64,000 nucleotides of DNA. It comes from Desulfuromonas versatilis (lineage in GTDB: Bacteria; Desulfobacterota; Desulfuromonadia; Desulfuromonadales; NIT-T3). How positions within the stretch are numbered: the stretch's first letter is position 1; every line of letters begins with the position of its first letter. Positions 25,076 through 33,337 of the stretch are shown here, piece by piece. The notes under the pieces are model-generated. The model searched no databases, was not told where the DNA came from, and worked only from the letters and a program-made list of their open reading frames with translations. The translations under genes were made by a program, and so were the position numbers. The DNA lies in assembly GCF_019704135.1 (NCBI RefSeq), contig NZ_AP024355.1:372001-436000 (forward strand), read 5' to 3'.

Positions 25076-26794
25076 TCAAAAATCCATATATTTTATTTCC
25101 CTTTCGCCGCTGTTCAGGTCATCGAAGGTGCCGGCGAGGTCTCGTAGCCGCTCGGACAGGTGCTCCAGTTCGTGGATATTGTCCATGATGGAGGCGGATT
25201 TTTCCGCGTTTTTCTGCAGACGACGTTCCGAGTTGGCAAAGTGGGCGAAGACCTTGTCGGCGGTTTCCATCTGGAAGCGGGTCGCCTCGTTGATGGTCTG
25301 GACCTGTTTTTCCCTCTCGGCGAGCCCCTTGTCGAAGTCCCGGTTGGCCCGAACCTGTTCGGCCATGCTGCGGGCTATCTGGTCCGAGGCGTACTTCATC
25401 TGGGATACTCCCTCCTGGGTGCGGGCCACGGCCGTCTGCTGCTCCTGAAGGGTGCGGGCGATGACCTTGACCGAACGCATGTTGCGGCCGGCACTCTCCA
25501 AAAGGCTCCTGGCCCGCTCGCTCTGGTCGCCGGTGAGGCGGGCTATCTGGTCCGAGGCATTGGCGGCCTGGCTCGAACTTTCCAGGATCTTGCGCAGGGC
25601 CTCGCCGGCGGATACGGAGTGTTGCTTGCCCCGGGCGATCCTTTCGCTGGTGGCATCAACCGCGTCCATGACCTCCGCGGTATCGCTGGCGATGGCCTTG
25701 ACGATGCGGTGGATATCCTGGGCACTGGTGGTGGTGCGGTCGGCCAGATCGCGAATCTCCTCGGCAACCACCGAGAACCCCTTTCCTTCGGCGCCGGCCT
25801 TGGCGGCAATGATGGCCGCGTTGAAGGCCAGCAGTTCGGTGTCGGAAACCAGCTCCTTGATGACTTCGATGATCTTGACCACTTCACTGGTCTGGGTGGA
25901 GAGACGCTTCATGGCCTGGGTGGCCTTGTGGCTCTCCTGTTCGATCCGCTCCATCTCCTGCATGGTGGTTTCCACTACCCGCAGGCCGTCTTCGGCATCC
26001 TTTTTTACCGCGTCGGCGCTTTGGGCACTGGTAACCGCTCCATTGCGGATGCTTTCAAAACTTTCGTCGATGACATCCAGGTCGCGAACGCTCCCCTCAA
26101 CGCCTCTGGCCACCTGCTCCGCCTGGGAGGCGACTTCCTGAACGCTGGCGGCCATCTCTTCGACGCTGGAGGTGGTCTCGAGGAATTTGGTGGTGGAGTG
26201 CTCCATGGCCTTGGCCATCTCCTCCAGCGAGGCGGAAAGCTCCCGGGACCAGGAGGCTTCCCCCTGGGCCCGGTCGAACAGGGCCTGGACCTGGGCCATG
26301 ACCCCGCGCTGCTTTTCGGCCATCGCCTCCATGTCGCCGCGGGTTTTTTGGGCCGCGCTTATGCCCTCCTGGGCACGGTCGGCGAGATAGCGGCTTGATT
26401 CAGCCAGGGAGCGGTATTGGGGGAAGAGCTTGTCGATGGTGCCGAGCAGGTTGTTAACCAGGGCCCCGACCTGGGATACGGCGTTTTCGACGGCCTGGTT
26501 CATCCCCTCGACGCTCTCTTCGCTGACCGCAATGTTACCGGCCAGGGGGCGCAACTGCTCGAGCTGGTCGCGCAGCTGTTTTTTCAGGGTGGCGCGCATC
26601 AGCAGGAACATGGCCGCCGCCAGTGAGAAACCCATGAACAGGCTGGCAATCACGAATAGCGGGCTTTTGGCGGGTTCACCGATGAGCAGCAGGGCAACGA
26701 AGGGAAACATGATCCCTGCCCCCAGCCCGGCGATGTGGGTCTGGTAGAAGACTTTTTTCAGGTAGGATAGTTTCATTGCTTGGGTCTGGGCCAT
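25076..26794 (-). CDS. Methyl-accepting chemotaxis protein without a periplasmic sensor domain
   Basis: A 572-residue chemoreceptor. Two membrane segments near the N-terminus (about 22-42 and 46-66) are separated by only a few residues, so there is no ligand domain outside. A HAMP-like linker and a long coiled coil follow. The signalling tip is LVSDTELLAFNAAIIAAKAG then AEGKGFSVVAEEIRDLADRT; the usual [20 protein letters not shown] is altered. Methylation-helix glutamines are visible on both sides. The C-terminus EREIKYMDF is not the CheR-docking pentapeptide. It may sense membrane or internal signals, such as redox state. It is divergent from tatD. Confidence 0.9.
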   Translation of the reverse strand: MAQTQAMKLSYLKKVFYQTHIAGLGAGIMFPFVALLLIGEPAKSPLFVIASLFMGFSLAAAMFLLMRATLKKQLRDQLEQLRPLAGNIAVSEESVEGMNQAVENAVSQVGALVNNLLGTIDKLFPQYRSLAESSRYLADRAQEGISAAQKTRGDMEAMAEKQRGVMAQVQALFDRAQGEASWSRELSASLEEMAKAMEHSTTKFLETTSSVEEMAASVQEVASQAEQVARGVEGSVRDLDVIDESFESIRNGAVTSAQSADAVKKDAEDGLRVVETTMQEMERIEQESHKATQAMKRLSTQTSEVVKIIEVIKELVSDTELLAFNAAIIAAKAGAEGKGFSVVAEEIRDLADRTTTSAQDIHRIVKAIASDTAEVMDAVDATSERIARGKQHSVSAGEALRKILESSSQAANASDQIARLTGDQSERARSLLESAGRNMRSVKVIARTLQEQQTAVARTQEGVSQMKYASDQIARSMAEQVRANRDFDKGLAEREKQVQTINEATRFQMETADKVFAHFANSERRLQKNAEKSASIMDNIHELEHLSERLRDLAGTFDDLNSGEREIKYMDF

Positions 26795-26940
26795 AAGCAG
26801 GTTCCTCGCTAGCCGGGGAAAAATATTATTTTGTAAGCGATATCAAATTGTTGGCTCATAGCACGGTTGTCCATTAAAAACAAGCGCCAAGGCAGGTGAT
26901 GCTTCCCCTCGACTTGAGCCCTGTGCTAGGATGACAGCTC

Positions 26941-27756
26941 ATGAGCGGAATAAAAACAGGGCTTTTCGATACCCACGTGCATCTCGATTGTGCGCCGCTG
27001 AAGCAGAATGTTGAGCAAGAAGTGCGCCATGCCCGGCAAGTTGGGGTGGAAAACTTTTTGGTCCCCGGGGTCCGCCGTTCCGACTGGCCCTCGCTCCTGG
27101 CGCTGGTCGAGGGCCTGCCGGGCGCCCTGGCGGCACCGGGGTTGCATCCCCTGGCCGCCGACCAATGGGGTGCCGGGGCGGCCGCCGAGCTTGCCTTGTG
27201 CCTGCAGCACTCCCGGATAGCGGCCGTGGGCGAAGTGGGGCTCGACGGTCTGCTGGAGGCCCCCGGGGTCGATGTACAGGAGCGGGCCTTCCGGGCCCAG
27301 CTGCGTCTCGCGGTCGCCGCTGATCTGCCGGTGCTGATTCACTGCCGCAGGTCGATCGGGCGGCTGCTGTCGATCCTGCGCGAGGAAGGAGCCCAGCGGG
27401 TCGGCGGGATTTTTCATTCCTTCTCCGGCAGTTCGGAATCTGCAAGAGCAGCGATCGAGCTGGGGTTCGCCATAGGGTTCGGCGGGCCCTTGACCTTCCC
27501 TGATGCCCGCCGTGCACCCGAGGTTTTGCGGGCACTTCCGGCCGAGTGGATCGTTCTCGAGACCGATGCGCCGGACCTGACTCCCCATCCCTTCCGGGGG
27601 CAGGTCAACCGCCCTGCCTACCTCGGGCTGATTGCCGAACGGGTTGCCGGGCTCAGGGGCTGGACCCTGCAGGAGACGGCTCGCATCACCACCGCCAATG
27701 CGCGGCGGGTTTTGCGGCTCAAGGAGTCAGGAGTCAGGAGCCAGGAGTCAGAATAA
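26941..27756 (+). CDS. TatD-family metal-dependent hydrolase
   Basis: A 271-residue TIM-barrel hydrolase. The motif FDTHVHLDCAPL gives the first metal-binding His pair, AAVGEVGLDGLLE the Glu, PVLIHCRR the third His, GIFHSFSGS the fourth, and LETDAPDLTPHPFRG the final Asp. These proteins act as Mg-dependent nucleases on DNA or RNA ends, or as aminoacyl-tRNA-deacylase-like enzymes. The last residues (LKESGVRSQESE) are encoded by a 7-bp tandem array, so the C-terminus has been rewritten by an intergenic repeat. The ATG is preceded by AGGA at moderate distance. Confidence 0.9.
   Translation: MSGIKTGLFDTHVHLDCAPLKQNVEQEVRHARQVGVENFLVPGVRRSDWPSLLALVEGLPGALAAPGLHPLAADQWGAGAAAELALCLQHSRIAAVGEVGLDGLLEAPGVDVQERAFRAQLRLAVAADLPVLIHCRRSIGRLLSILREEGAQRVGGIFHSFSGSSESARAAIELGFAIGFGGPLTFPDARRAPEVLRALPAEWIVLETDAPDLTPHPFRGQVNRPAYLGLIAERVAGLRGWTLQETARITTANARRVLRLKESGVRSQESE
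27723..27750. repeat. Heptamer array GGAGTCA, four units
   Basis: GGAGTCA, GGAGTCA, GGAGCCA and GGAGTCA follow without gaps. The array covers the last codons of tatD and is followed 50 bases later by the tcdA start. It is another short-period array at a gene junction. Confidence 0.85.
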
Positions 27757-27800
27757 GATCAAAAACAAAAGTAAAATCGAAAGAAAGAGCAATTTACAGC

Positions 27801-28574
27801 ATGAAACAGCATCGCTTCAGTCGAATGGAACTGCTGGCCGGGCAGGAAGGCCTGGACAGGCTGGCCGCTGCCTCGGTGGCGGTGTTCGGGGTCGGCGGGG
27901 TCGGCAGCTATGCCGCCGAGGCCCTGGCGCGAGCCGGTGTCGGTAGTTTGACACTGGTCGATTTTGACGACATCTGCCTGACCAACATCAACCGGCAGAT
28001 CCATGCCCTCGACGGCACCGTCGGCAAGGCCAAGGTGCAGGTGATGGCCGAGCGCTGCCGGGCCATCAACCCGGGGATCGAGGTAGAACCGGTCAAGGCT
28101 TTCTTCAGTGCCGAAAACGCCGATGAGCTCCTCGGGCGCGGTTACGATTACGTGCTCGACTGCATCGACCACATCACCGCCAAGCTGCACCTGATCCAGA
28201 GCTGCAAACAGCGCGGCCTGCCGGTGATCGCCTCGATGGGGGCGGCCAACAAGCTCGACCCGACCAAGATCGCCGTGGCCGACCTGTTCCACACCCAGAA
28301 ATGCCGGCTGGCCCGCATCATCCGCAAGGAGCTGCGTCGCCGCGGGGTCACCTCCAAGGTGCGGGTGGTCTATTCCACCGAAGAGTTTCGCCCCCTGGGG
28401 GAACAGAGCGCGGCCTGCGCCGAGAATTGCATCTGCCCCAACAAGGAGGACCACCAGTGGCGGTGCACGGACCGGCGGGTGATCCTGGGCAGTTCGTCCT
28501 ATATCCCGCCGATTTTCGGCTTGACCATGGCGGGCGAGGTGATTCGCTGCCTGCTTGGCGAACAGGAGGTCTGA
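27801..28574 (+). CDS. tcdA: tRNA threonylcarbamoyladenosine dehydratase (TcdA, ThiF/MoeB-like)
   Basis: A 257-residue E1-like enzyme. The start ATG at 27801 gives MKQHRFSRMELLAGQEGLDR. The nucleotide loop is GVGGVGSYAAEALARAGVG, followed by LTLVDFDDICLTNINRQIHA and DCIDHITAKLHLIQSCKQRG, all typical of TcdA (YgdL). A CxxC-like region (CAENCICPNK) lies near the C-terminus. It converts t6A to cyclic t6A in tRNA using ATP. MoeB or ThiF are alternatives, but the HRFSR opening and SCKQRGLPVIASMGAANKLD fit TcdA best. The stop overlaps the next start. Confidence 0.88.
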   Translation: MKQHRFSRMELLAGQEGLDRLAAASVAVFGVGGVGSYAAEALARAGVGSLTLVDFDDICLTNINRQIHALDGTVGKAKVQVMAERCRAINPGIEVEPVKAFFSAENADELLGRGYDYVLDCIDHITAKLHLIQSCKQRGLPVIASMGAANKLDPTKIAVADLFHTQKCRLARIIRKELRRRGVTSKVRVVYSTEEFRPLGEQSAACAENCICPNKEDHQWRCTDRRVILGSSSYIPPIFGLTMAGEVIRCLLGEQEV

Positions 28575-29326
28575 TGGAGCCTTACCTTTGGCAGGTCCCC
28601 GCGTTGGTCCTGGTGGGAGGGGTGGCGGGTTTTCTCAACGTGCTGGCCGGCGGCGGTTCGTTGCTGACCCTGCCGCTGCTGATTTTCATGGGGCTGCCGG
28701 CAGCGGTGGCCAACGGCACCAACCGGGTGGCCATCCTCTTCCAGAATGTCTTCGCCATGGCAGGGTTCCGCCGCCAGGGGGTGTTCCCGGCCAAGCTGGC
28801 GCTGCTCTGCACGCTACCGGCACTGGCCGGAAGCTACCTCGGCGCCAACCTGGCGGTGGATATCGACGACGAACTGTTTCGCCGTCTGCTGGCCCTGATC
28901 ATGATCGGGGTGCTGGTTTTCATGCTGGTCGACCCGATCAAGCGCTGGCAGGTCTCCTGGTCCGGGGTCACTCGGTTGCGCGGCCTGGTGCTGGTGATTA
29001 CCTTCTTTTTCGTCGGCGTCTATGGGGGGTTCGTCCAGGCGGGAGTCGGCTTTTTGATCATCTCCGGCCTGCTTGCCCATGGTCTCGACCTGGTGCGCAT
29101 CAACGCGGTCAAGGTCATTGTCATCTTCGCCTTCACCATTCTCGCCCTGGGCGTATTCATGGTTCATGGCCAGATCGATTATGGTTTGGGTATGGCGCTT
29201 GCAGTTGGAAATTCCGCAGGCGGTTGGATCGCCAGTCACGTGGCCGTAAAAAAAGGCCACGATTGGATCAAGAAGGTGGTGTCGGCAACTATCATCGTTT
29301 TCGCCCTCAAGCTGCTTTTCGGTTGA
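28574..29326 (+). CDS. TauE/SafE-family membrane permease
   Basis: A 250-residue membrane protein whose ATG overlaps the tcdA stop (TGATG); AGGAGGT lies 4 bases upstream. It has seven to eight hydrophobic segments and two repeats marked GGVAGFLNVLAGGGSLLTLP and GVYGGFVQAGVGFLIISGLL, the TauE/SafE (DUF81) pattern. These carriers move sulfonates, sulfite or similar anions. The specific substrate cannot be read from the sequence. Confidence 0.9.
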   Translation: MEPYLWQVPALVLVGGVAGFLNVLAGGGSLLTLPLLIFMGLPAAVANGTNRVAILFQNVFAMAGFRRQGVFPAKLALLCTLPALAGSYLGANLAVDIDDELFRRLLALIMIGVLVFMLVDPIKRWQVSWSGVTRLRGLVLVITFFFVGVYGGFVQAGVGFLIISGLLAHGLDLVRINAVKVIVIFAFTILALGVFMVHGQIDYGLGMALAVGNSAGGWIASHVAVKKGHDWIKKVVSATIIVFALKLLFG

Positions 29327-29406
29327 AAACGCGGGCAACATATTGAAACCGTGAAGAAGTTTTTTTCTTTGACGCCTTTGGCCCAAATCCGATATTCGCG
29401 GGATTT

Positions 29407-30588
29407 ATGAAAATTCAGGACACGAAATCGAGCCCGGGTCAGCCCCTGCCTCCTCCGTTCGCTCCAGCCGCTCGGGGCGAAATGGGTGCGTTAAAAAGCC
29501 AGGTCGATTTTTTTTCGCACCGTTACATCACCCGCCATCTGCTCGATGCCATCCCCTCCCTGTTGACGGTCCTCAATGAGCAGCTGCAGATTGTCTACGC
29601 CAACAGGGCGTTGCTGGTGCTTGCGGGCCTCGAAAGCGAGGAGCAACTGTACGGAAAGCGCCTTGGGGAGGTCCTCAACTGTCTTTATGCCGCTAAAGGC
29701 TCCGGGGGGTGTGGAACGACCGAAAACTGCGCTGCCTGCGGCGCGGCCCAGGCGGCTCTGGCGGGCCTTCAGGGGCGTCAGGGCAGTTGGGAATGCCGCC
29801 TGACCCGCACCGTGGGGGGGAAAAAGGAAGCCTTTGATCTGAAGCTTCAAGCCCGGCCCATGGAATACCGGGAGCATCGCTTCACGGTGGTTTCGGTAAG
29901 CGACATCAGCCATGAGAAACGGCGGCGGGCCCTGGAGAGGATTTTCTTCCACGACGTTCTCAACATCGTTACCAGTATCAAAGGGTTTGCCGAATTGCTG
30001 GTGCGTTACGATCCTCCGGACCGGAAGGAGTTCTACTCCCTGATCCATGCCGCTGCCCAGCAGGTGGTCGAGGAGATCGACGCTCAGCGCCTGCTGCAGG
30101 CGGCCGAAACCGACGAGCTCAAGCCGCAGATCGAAACCGTCCAGCTGAGAGGGTTTCTTGAACTGCAGTTGGAGATCTACCGGCATCACGAAGCTGCCAG
30201 GGGGCGGTCCCTGGTGCTGGAACCCGCCACCCCTGCCCTGGCTTTTGCGAGCGATCGCACCCTGCTCGGAAGGGTGCTGGGGAACATGATAAAAAACGCT
30301 CTGGAGGGGGCCGCCGAGGGGGAAACCGTCACCCTGGGGGGGGGAGTCGTCGACTCCGAGCTGGTATTTCGGGTCCACAATCCGGGCTTCATCCCGAAAT
30401 CCGTCCAATTGCAGATTTTTCACCGCTCTTTTTCGACCAAGGGGCATGGCAGAGGCCTGGGGACCTACAGCATGAGGCTGCTCAGCGAACTGCTGGGTGG
30501 AGAGGTCGGCTACTCAACCTCCGAAGACGCGGGTACCGTTTTCACCATCCGCTTTCCCTTCGCCGCGGTTGGCCTCGAATGCGCATAG
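29407..30588 (+). CDS. PAS-domain sensor histidine kinase
   Basis: A 393-residue soluble kinase. A PAS domain (about 38-160) opens LDAIPSLLTVLNEQLQIVYA and carries a Cys cluster (CGTTENCAACG). The dimerisation/phospho-acceptor helix is RIFFHDVLNIVTSIKGFAEL with the acceptor His in FFHD. The ATPase domain has NMIKNALEGAAEGE (N box) and GRGLGTYSMRLLSELLGGEV (G boxes). There is no membrane segment, so the signal is cytoplasmic; the Cys cluster suggests redox or metal sensing (inference). It opens a signalling cluster with a receiver and a CheX-like protein downstream. Confidence 0.9.
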   Translation: MKIQDTKSSPGQPLPPPFAPAARGEMGALKSQVDFFSHRYITRHLLDAIPSLLTVLNEQLQIVYANRALLVLAGLESEEQLYGKRLGEVLNCLYAAKGSGGCGTTENCAACGAAQAALAGLQGRQGSWECRLTRTVGGKKEAFDLKLQARPMEYREHRFTVVSVSDISHEKRRRALERIFFHDVLNIVTSIKGFAELLVRYDPPDRKEFYSLIHAAAQQVVEEIDAQRLLQAAETDELKPQIETVQLRGFLELQLEIYRHHEAARGRSLVLEPATPALAFASDRTLLGRVLGNMIKNALEGAAEGETVTLGGGVVDSELVFRVHNPGFIPKSVQLQIFHRSFSTKGHGRGLGTYSMRLLSELLGGEVGYSTSEDAGTVFTIRFPFAAVGLECA

Positions 30589-30610
30589 CCTGATGCGTCT
30601 GGAATATCTC

Positions 30611-31435
30611 ATGAAGAAGACGGCAGCTGTAACAGTGCTGATTCTAGTCCTGCTTGTATCGGGAGTGGCCGGTGCCCAGGCGCCGCCGCAGGGAAGCGTC
30701 GCCGGGCGAATCCAGAAGTCCGGGGTCGAGCGTTACCTGGGAGTGGCAGCTCTCTGGAAAGCCGAAGGCCAACCCCCGGATCCACGCAAATACACCATCA
30801 TCCCCGTCGCTGTGGTGCCCTTAAGCCAAGATGGCGGCTTCGAACTGAAAGTCCCGCCCGGCCGCTACTACCTGGGGGCGATCCTGCGGAACTCGCCGGG
30901 GCCCGCCATGGGCCCGCCGCGGCCGGGGGACGTGATCTTCATGTCTCCCGACGATAAGGGCGGGTCGCTGCTGGTGGAGGTTGCCGCCGAGGCCCGGGTC
31001 GAGGTCGGCGTCAACTCGGCGGGATGGGTTTTCCAGGGAGCCGAGGCTCTGGCGGGCGGGCCCGCGCTCAGGGGAATAATTTCCGACCCGGCGGGCAATC
31101 CCGTGGCCGACCTGCTGGTTTTTGCCCACACGGACCCTGCGATGTCGACACTGCCGGTTGCGGTCTCCGCGCGCAGCGCCGCCGACGGCAGCTACCGCCT
31201 GCGCCTGGCCAACCCGGGGGTGGTTTATCTTCGGGCCCGCGAAAACTATGGGGGCGGCTCGCCCGTCGAGGGGGGGTATATGGGGGTGTACGGAGGCCAG
31301 GAGCCGCTGGCCGTTGAAGTGTTGGCCGAGGATGAGCTGGAGGGGATCCACATCACCGTGAACAAACTGCCCCCGGTGGGTTCTCGGCGGAGGGACCTGC
31401 CGGCCAGGCCATCCCGTCCGGGGGGCGCGCCCTGA
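30611..31435 (+). CDS. Exported protein with a carboxypeptidase-regulatory-like fold
   Basis: A 274-residue secreted protein. The ATG at 30611 gives the signal peptide MKKTAAVTVLILVLLVSG... and cleavage near AGA-QA. The mature part looks like two or three beta-sandwich units with the pattern V-x-G-x-I-x-D-P-x-G-x-P-V-x-x-L (GIISDPAGNPVADLLVFAHT, then ADGSYRLRLANPGVVYLRAR). This is the carboxypeptidase regulatory-like fold often found in surface or adhesion proteins. The C-terminus is basic and Pro-rich (SRRRDLPARPSRPGG). It lies between the kinase and the response regulator. The function is unknown; the ribosome binding site is weak. Confidence 0.7.
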   Translation: MKKTAAVTVLILVLLVSGVAGAQAPPQGSVAGRIQKSGVERYLGVAALWKAEGQPPDPRKYTIIPVAVVPLSQDGGFELKVPPGRYYLGAILRNSPGPAMGPPRPGDVIFMSPDDKGGSLLVEVAAEARVEVGVNSAGWVFQGAEALAGGPALRGIISDPAGNPVADLLVFAHTDPAMSTLPVAVSARSAADGSYRLRLANPGVVYLRARENYGGGSPVEGGYMGVYGGQEPLAVEVLAEDELEGIHITVNKLPPVGSRRRDLPARPSRPGGAP

Positions 31436-31526
31436 TCCGGTTCGATCCAATTACTGCATGCCGGTTTATCCAGGAAGATTGGATGCCCGGCTTTAGACAA
31501 ACACACTGCCACAGGAGGTTGGGGTA

Positions 31527-31886
31527 ATGAAGAAGGTCCTCATCGTGGACGACAGCATCGCGGTCGCCCGCCAACTGGAGAAGATCATCGTCGGAAGCGG
31601 TCAGTACCAGGTGGTTGGCCACGCCAAAAACGGCGCCGAGGCGATCAAACTGAAGCAGTCCGAAAAGCCCGATATCGTCTGCATGGACATGAACATGCCG
31701 GTCATGGACGGTCTGACCGCCCTGCGGACCATGATGGCACTCGATCCCCAGGCCAAGGTGGTCATGGTCACCTCCCTGGGCGGGGTGGGTGACAAGTTCA
31801 CCGAAGCCCTGCGGCATGGAGCCCGCAATGTCATTTCAAAGCCGTTCGAGGCCGAGAAAGTGCTGGAAATTCTCGGGGTTCTGTAA
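31527..31886 (+). CDS. Single-domain response regulator (CheY-like)
   Basis: A 119-residue receiver domain preceded by AGGAGG. The acidic pair is in LIVDDS, the phospho-acceptor Asp in DIVCMDMNMPVMDG, and the conserved Thr and Lys in VMVTSLGG and VISKPFEAEKV. With no output domain it should act by protein contact, most likely with the upstream kinase and the CheX-like protein downstream. Confidence 0.92.
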   Translation: MKKVLIVDDSIAVARQLEKIIVGSGQYQVVGHAKNGAEAIKLKQSEKPDIVCMDMNMPVMDGLTALRTMMALDPQAKVVMVTSLGGVGDKFTEALRHGARNVISKPFEAEKVLEILGVL

Positions 31887-31944
31887 GTCCCGGGCTTATC
31901 CTCTGACAATGGTCGTCAATAATATTCAGGAAGGGCTTTAATTT

Positions 31945-32811
31945 ATGGCTGTCAAATTTTTCGGCCAGTTTCTCCTTGAGAAAGGGGCCGTTTCCCAGGA
32001 GGGCCTGCTCAGGGCCATCGACCTTCAGGAGTCGACCAACCTCAAGTTGGGCGAAACCGCCCTGGCCATGGGCATTCTCACCGCTGCCGACATCGAGAAG
32101 GTGCACGAGGCGCAGAAAGGCGAAGATCTGCGCTTCGGCGATATGGCTCTCAAACTCGGCCTGCTCACCCCCGAGCAGATGCAGCAGGTGTTGACCCGGC
32201 AGAAAAACACCCATCTCTACATCGGTGAGGCCCTGGTTAAGGTGGGGGCGCTCAGCGAGGCAGAACTGCCCGGCTGTCTTGCCGAGTTCAAGGCGGACCA
32301 GGCTCCCTACCTGGCGGAAAAGGTGGCCATTCCCCAAGGAGTCCCTTGTGCCGATGTCTTGGAGATGATGGCGGATCTAACCTACAAGATGCTCACCCGC
32401 GTCGTCGGTCTTGCCTTCCGGCCCGGGCCCTGCGAAGTGGTACGGAAGCTTGCGCCCAACGATGTCGTAGCCAGCATGGACTTCAGTGGGAGCGCGAATG
32501 GAAAGTACCTGCTTTCCGTTACCGAAGAAGTGAGAAAGATGTTTGCCCGGGCGATCCTCAAGGAGGATGACGTGGAAGAGGAAAGCCTGGAGGTTCTCGA
32601 TGACACGGTCATGGAGTTTGCCAACATCGTTCTCGGCAATGTGGCCGCAAAAGCCGCCCAGAAGGGGCAGCAGATAGAGATCTCCCCGCCGCTGGTGGAG
32701 GATCAGGAAACCGGGGGCGTTTCGGTGCCTGCCGACACGGTCGGGGTGGTTTTCCCGGTTTACATCGCCGAAGGCGACCGGTTCGAATTTGCCGTGCTCC
32801 TCCAGGCATAG
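31945..32811 (+). CDS. Two-domain protein with N-terminal helical repeats and a C-terminal CheX-like domain
   Basis: A 288-residue cytoplasmic protein. The N-terminal 115 residues hold three repeats of a short helical unit (FGQFLLEKGAVSQEGLLRAI, LGETALAMGILTAADIEKVH, FGDMALKLGLLTPEQMQQVL) like the GspE/MshE N-terminal domain. That domain binds c-di-GMP in some proteins. The C-terminal half resembles CheC/CheX phosphatases; the motif DTVMEFANIVLGNVAAKAAQ gives the ExxN active-site pattern. It likely dephosphorylates the adjacent CheY-like protein, possibly under nucleotide control. That control is inference. Confidence 0.8.
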   Translation: MAVKFFGQFLLEKGAVSQEGLLRAIDLQESTNLKLGETALAMGILTAADIEKVHEAQKGEDLRFGDMALKLGLLTPEQMQQVLTRQKNTHLYIGEALVKVGALSEAELPGCLAEFKADQAPYLAEKVAIPQGVPCADVLEMMADLTYKMLTRVVGLAFRPGPCEVVRKLAPNDVVASMDFSGSANGKYLLSVTEEVRKMFARAILKEDDVEEESLEVLDDTVMEFANIVLGNVAAKAAQKGQQIEISPPLVEDQETGGVSVPADTVGVVFPVYIAEGDRFEFAVLLQA

Positions 32812-32847
32812 TTCTGCATTGGCATGTCTGTCCGTGAAGGCAACGAC

Positions 32848-32876
32848 GGCCCCGTCACCAGGCGGGGCCTTTTTTA
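32848..32876 (+). terminator. Rho-independent terminator after the signalling cluster
   Basis: GGCCCCG and CGGGGCC form a 7-bp stem with an 8-base loop, followed by TTTTTT. It ends the 29.4-32.8 kb cluster. Confidence 0.88.
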
Positions 32877-33337
32877 TCGTCGGAAAGGGAGCGACCAGAC
32901 ATGACGGAAAACTGCCTTCTGGATGTCGCAGTTGGGCAGTCTTGTCGCGAATTAGCGAAAACGGTTCGTCCGACTGCCTAGAATGTCGGAGCAGAAATCC
33001 CCGAGGTAACGGCAGGTTTTTCAACGGATCAGGGTTTTCTCTGAACCCTCGGGCTTTCCTGGCCTGAAACGCCTGGATTCAACCAATTTTCTTTGGGGGA
33101 ACCTGAATGACGAAAATGTGTCAAGTTTTTTTTCTCCAACTATTGACATTAATGGGCCTTTGCTATTAGCATGACAAGAAGTATCTTAGGGGAAGCCGCG
33201 AGGCGAAGCATGAACCGACTTCTCCTGAGCCAAATTGGATGCCGAACCGGACCTGCCCTCTCCCTGCCATGCGGGGGCATTTCCATCATGGGCCGGCAGC
33301 GAAATCCGCAACAAATGAACAAAGGGAGAAGAAGGTT
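32877..33337. other. Long leader/intergenic region before the 34-heme cytochrome gene
   Basis: No supported gene was seen. Notable parts are a GGCAGTC/GACTGCC stem (32935-32978) enclosing TCGC/GCGA, a pair of overlapping stems at 33000-33053 (CCCGAG/CTCGGG versus AGGGTT/AACCCT), a possible promoter at 33143, and about 165 bases of untranslated leader. A GCC-GCGA-GGC tetraloop hairpin is visible near 33191. I could not match it to a known riboswitch. Confidence 0.4.
33143..33169 (+). promoter_or_regulatory. Possible promoter of the 34-heme cytochrome gene
   Basis: TTGACA at 33143-33148 is a perfect -35 box; TATTAG at 33164-33169 is a weak -10 with a short 15-bp spacer. TTGACATTA also occurs before the second cytochrome gene at 36803. 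Confidence 0.35.

Noticed and set aside
32877-33337. GEMM (cyclic dinucleotide) riboswitch before the 34-heme gene
   Set aside because: Such switches are common before cytochrome genes in Geobacter, but the GACGCAAAGC-type core was not found here or before the second cytochrome.
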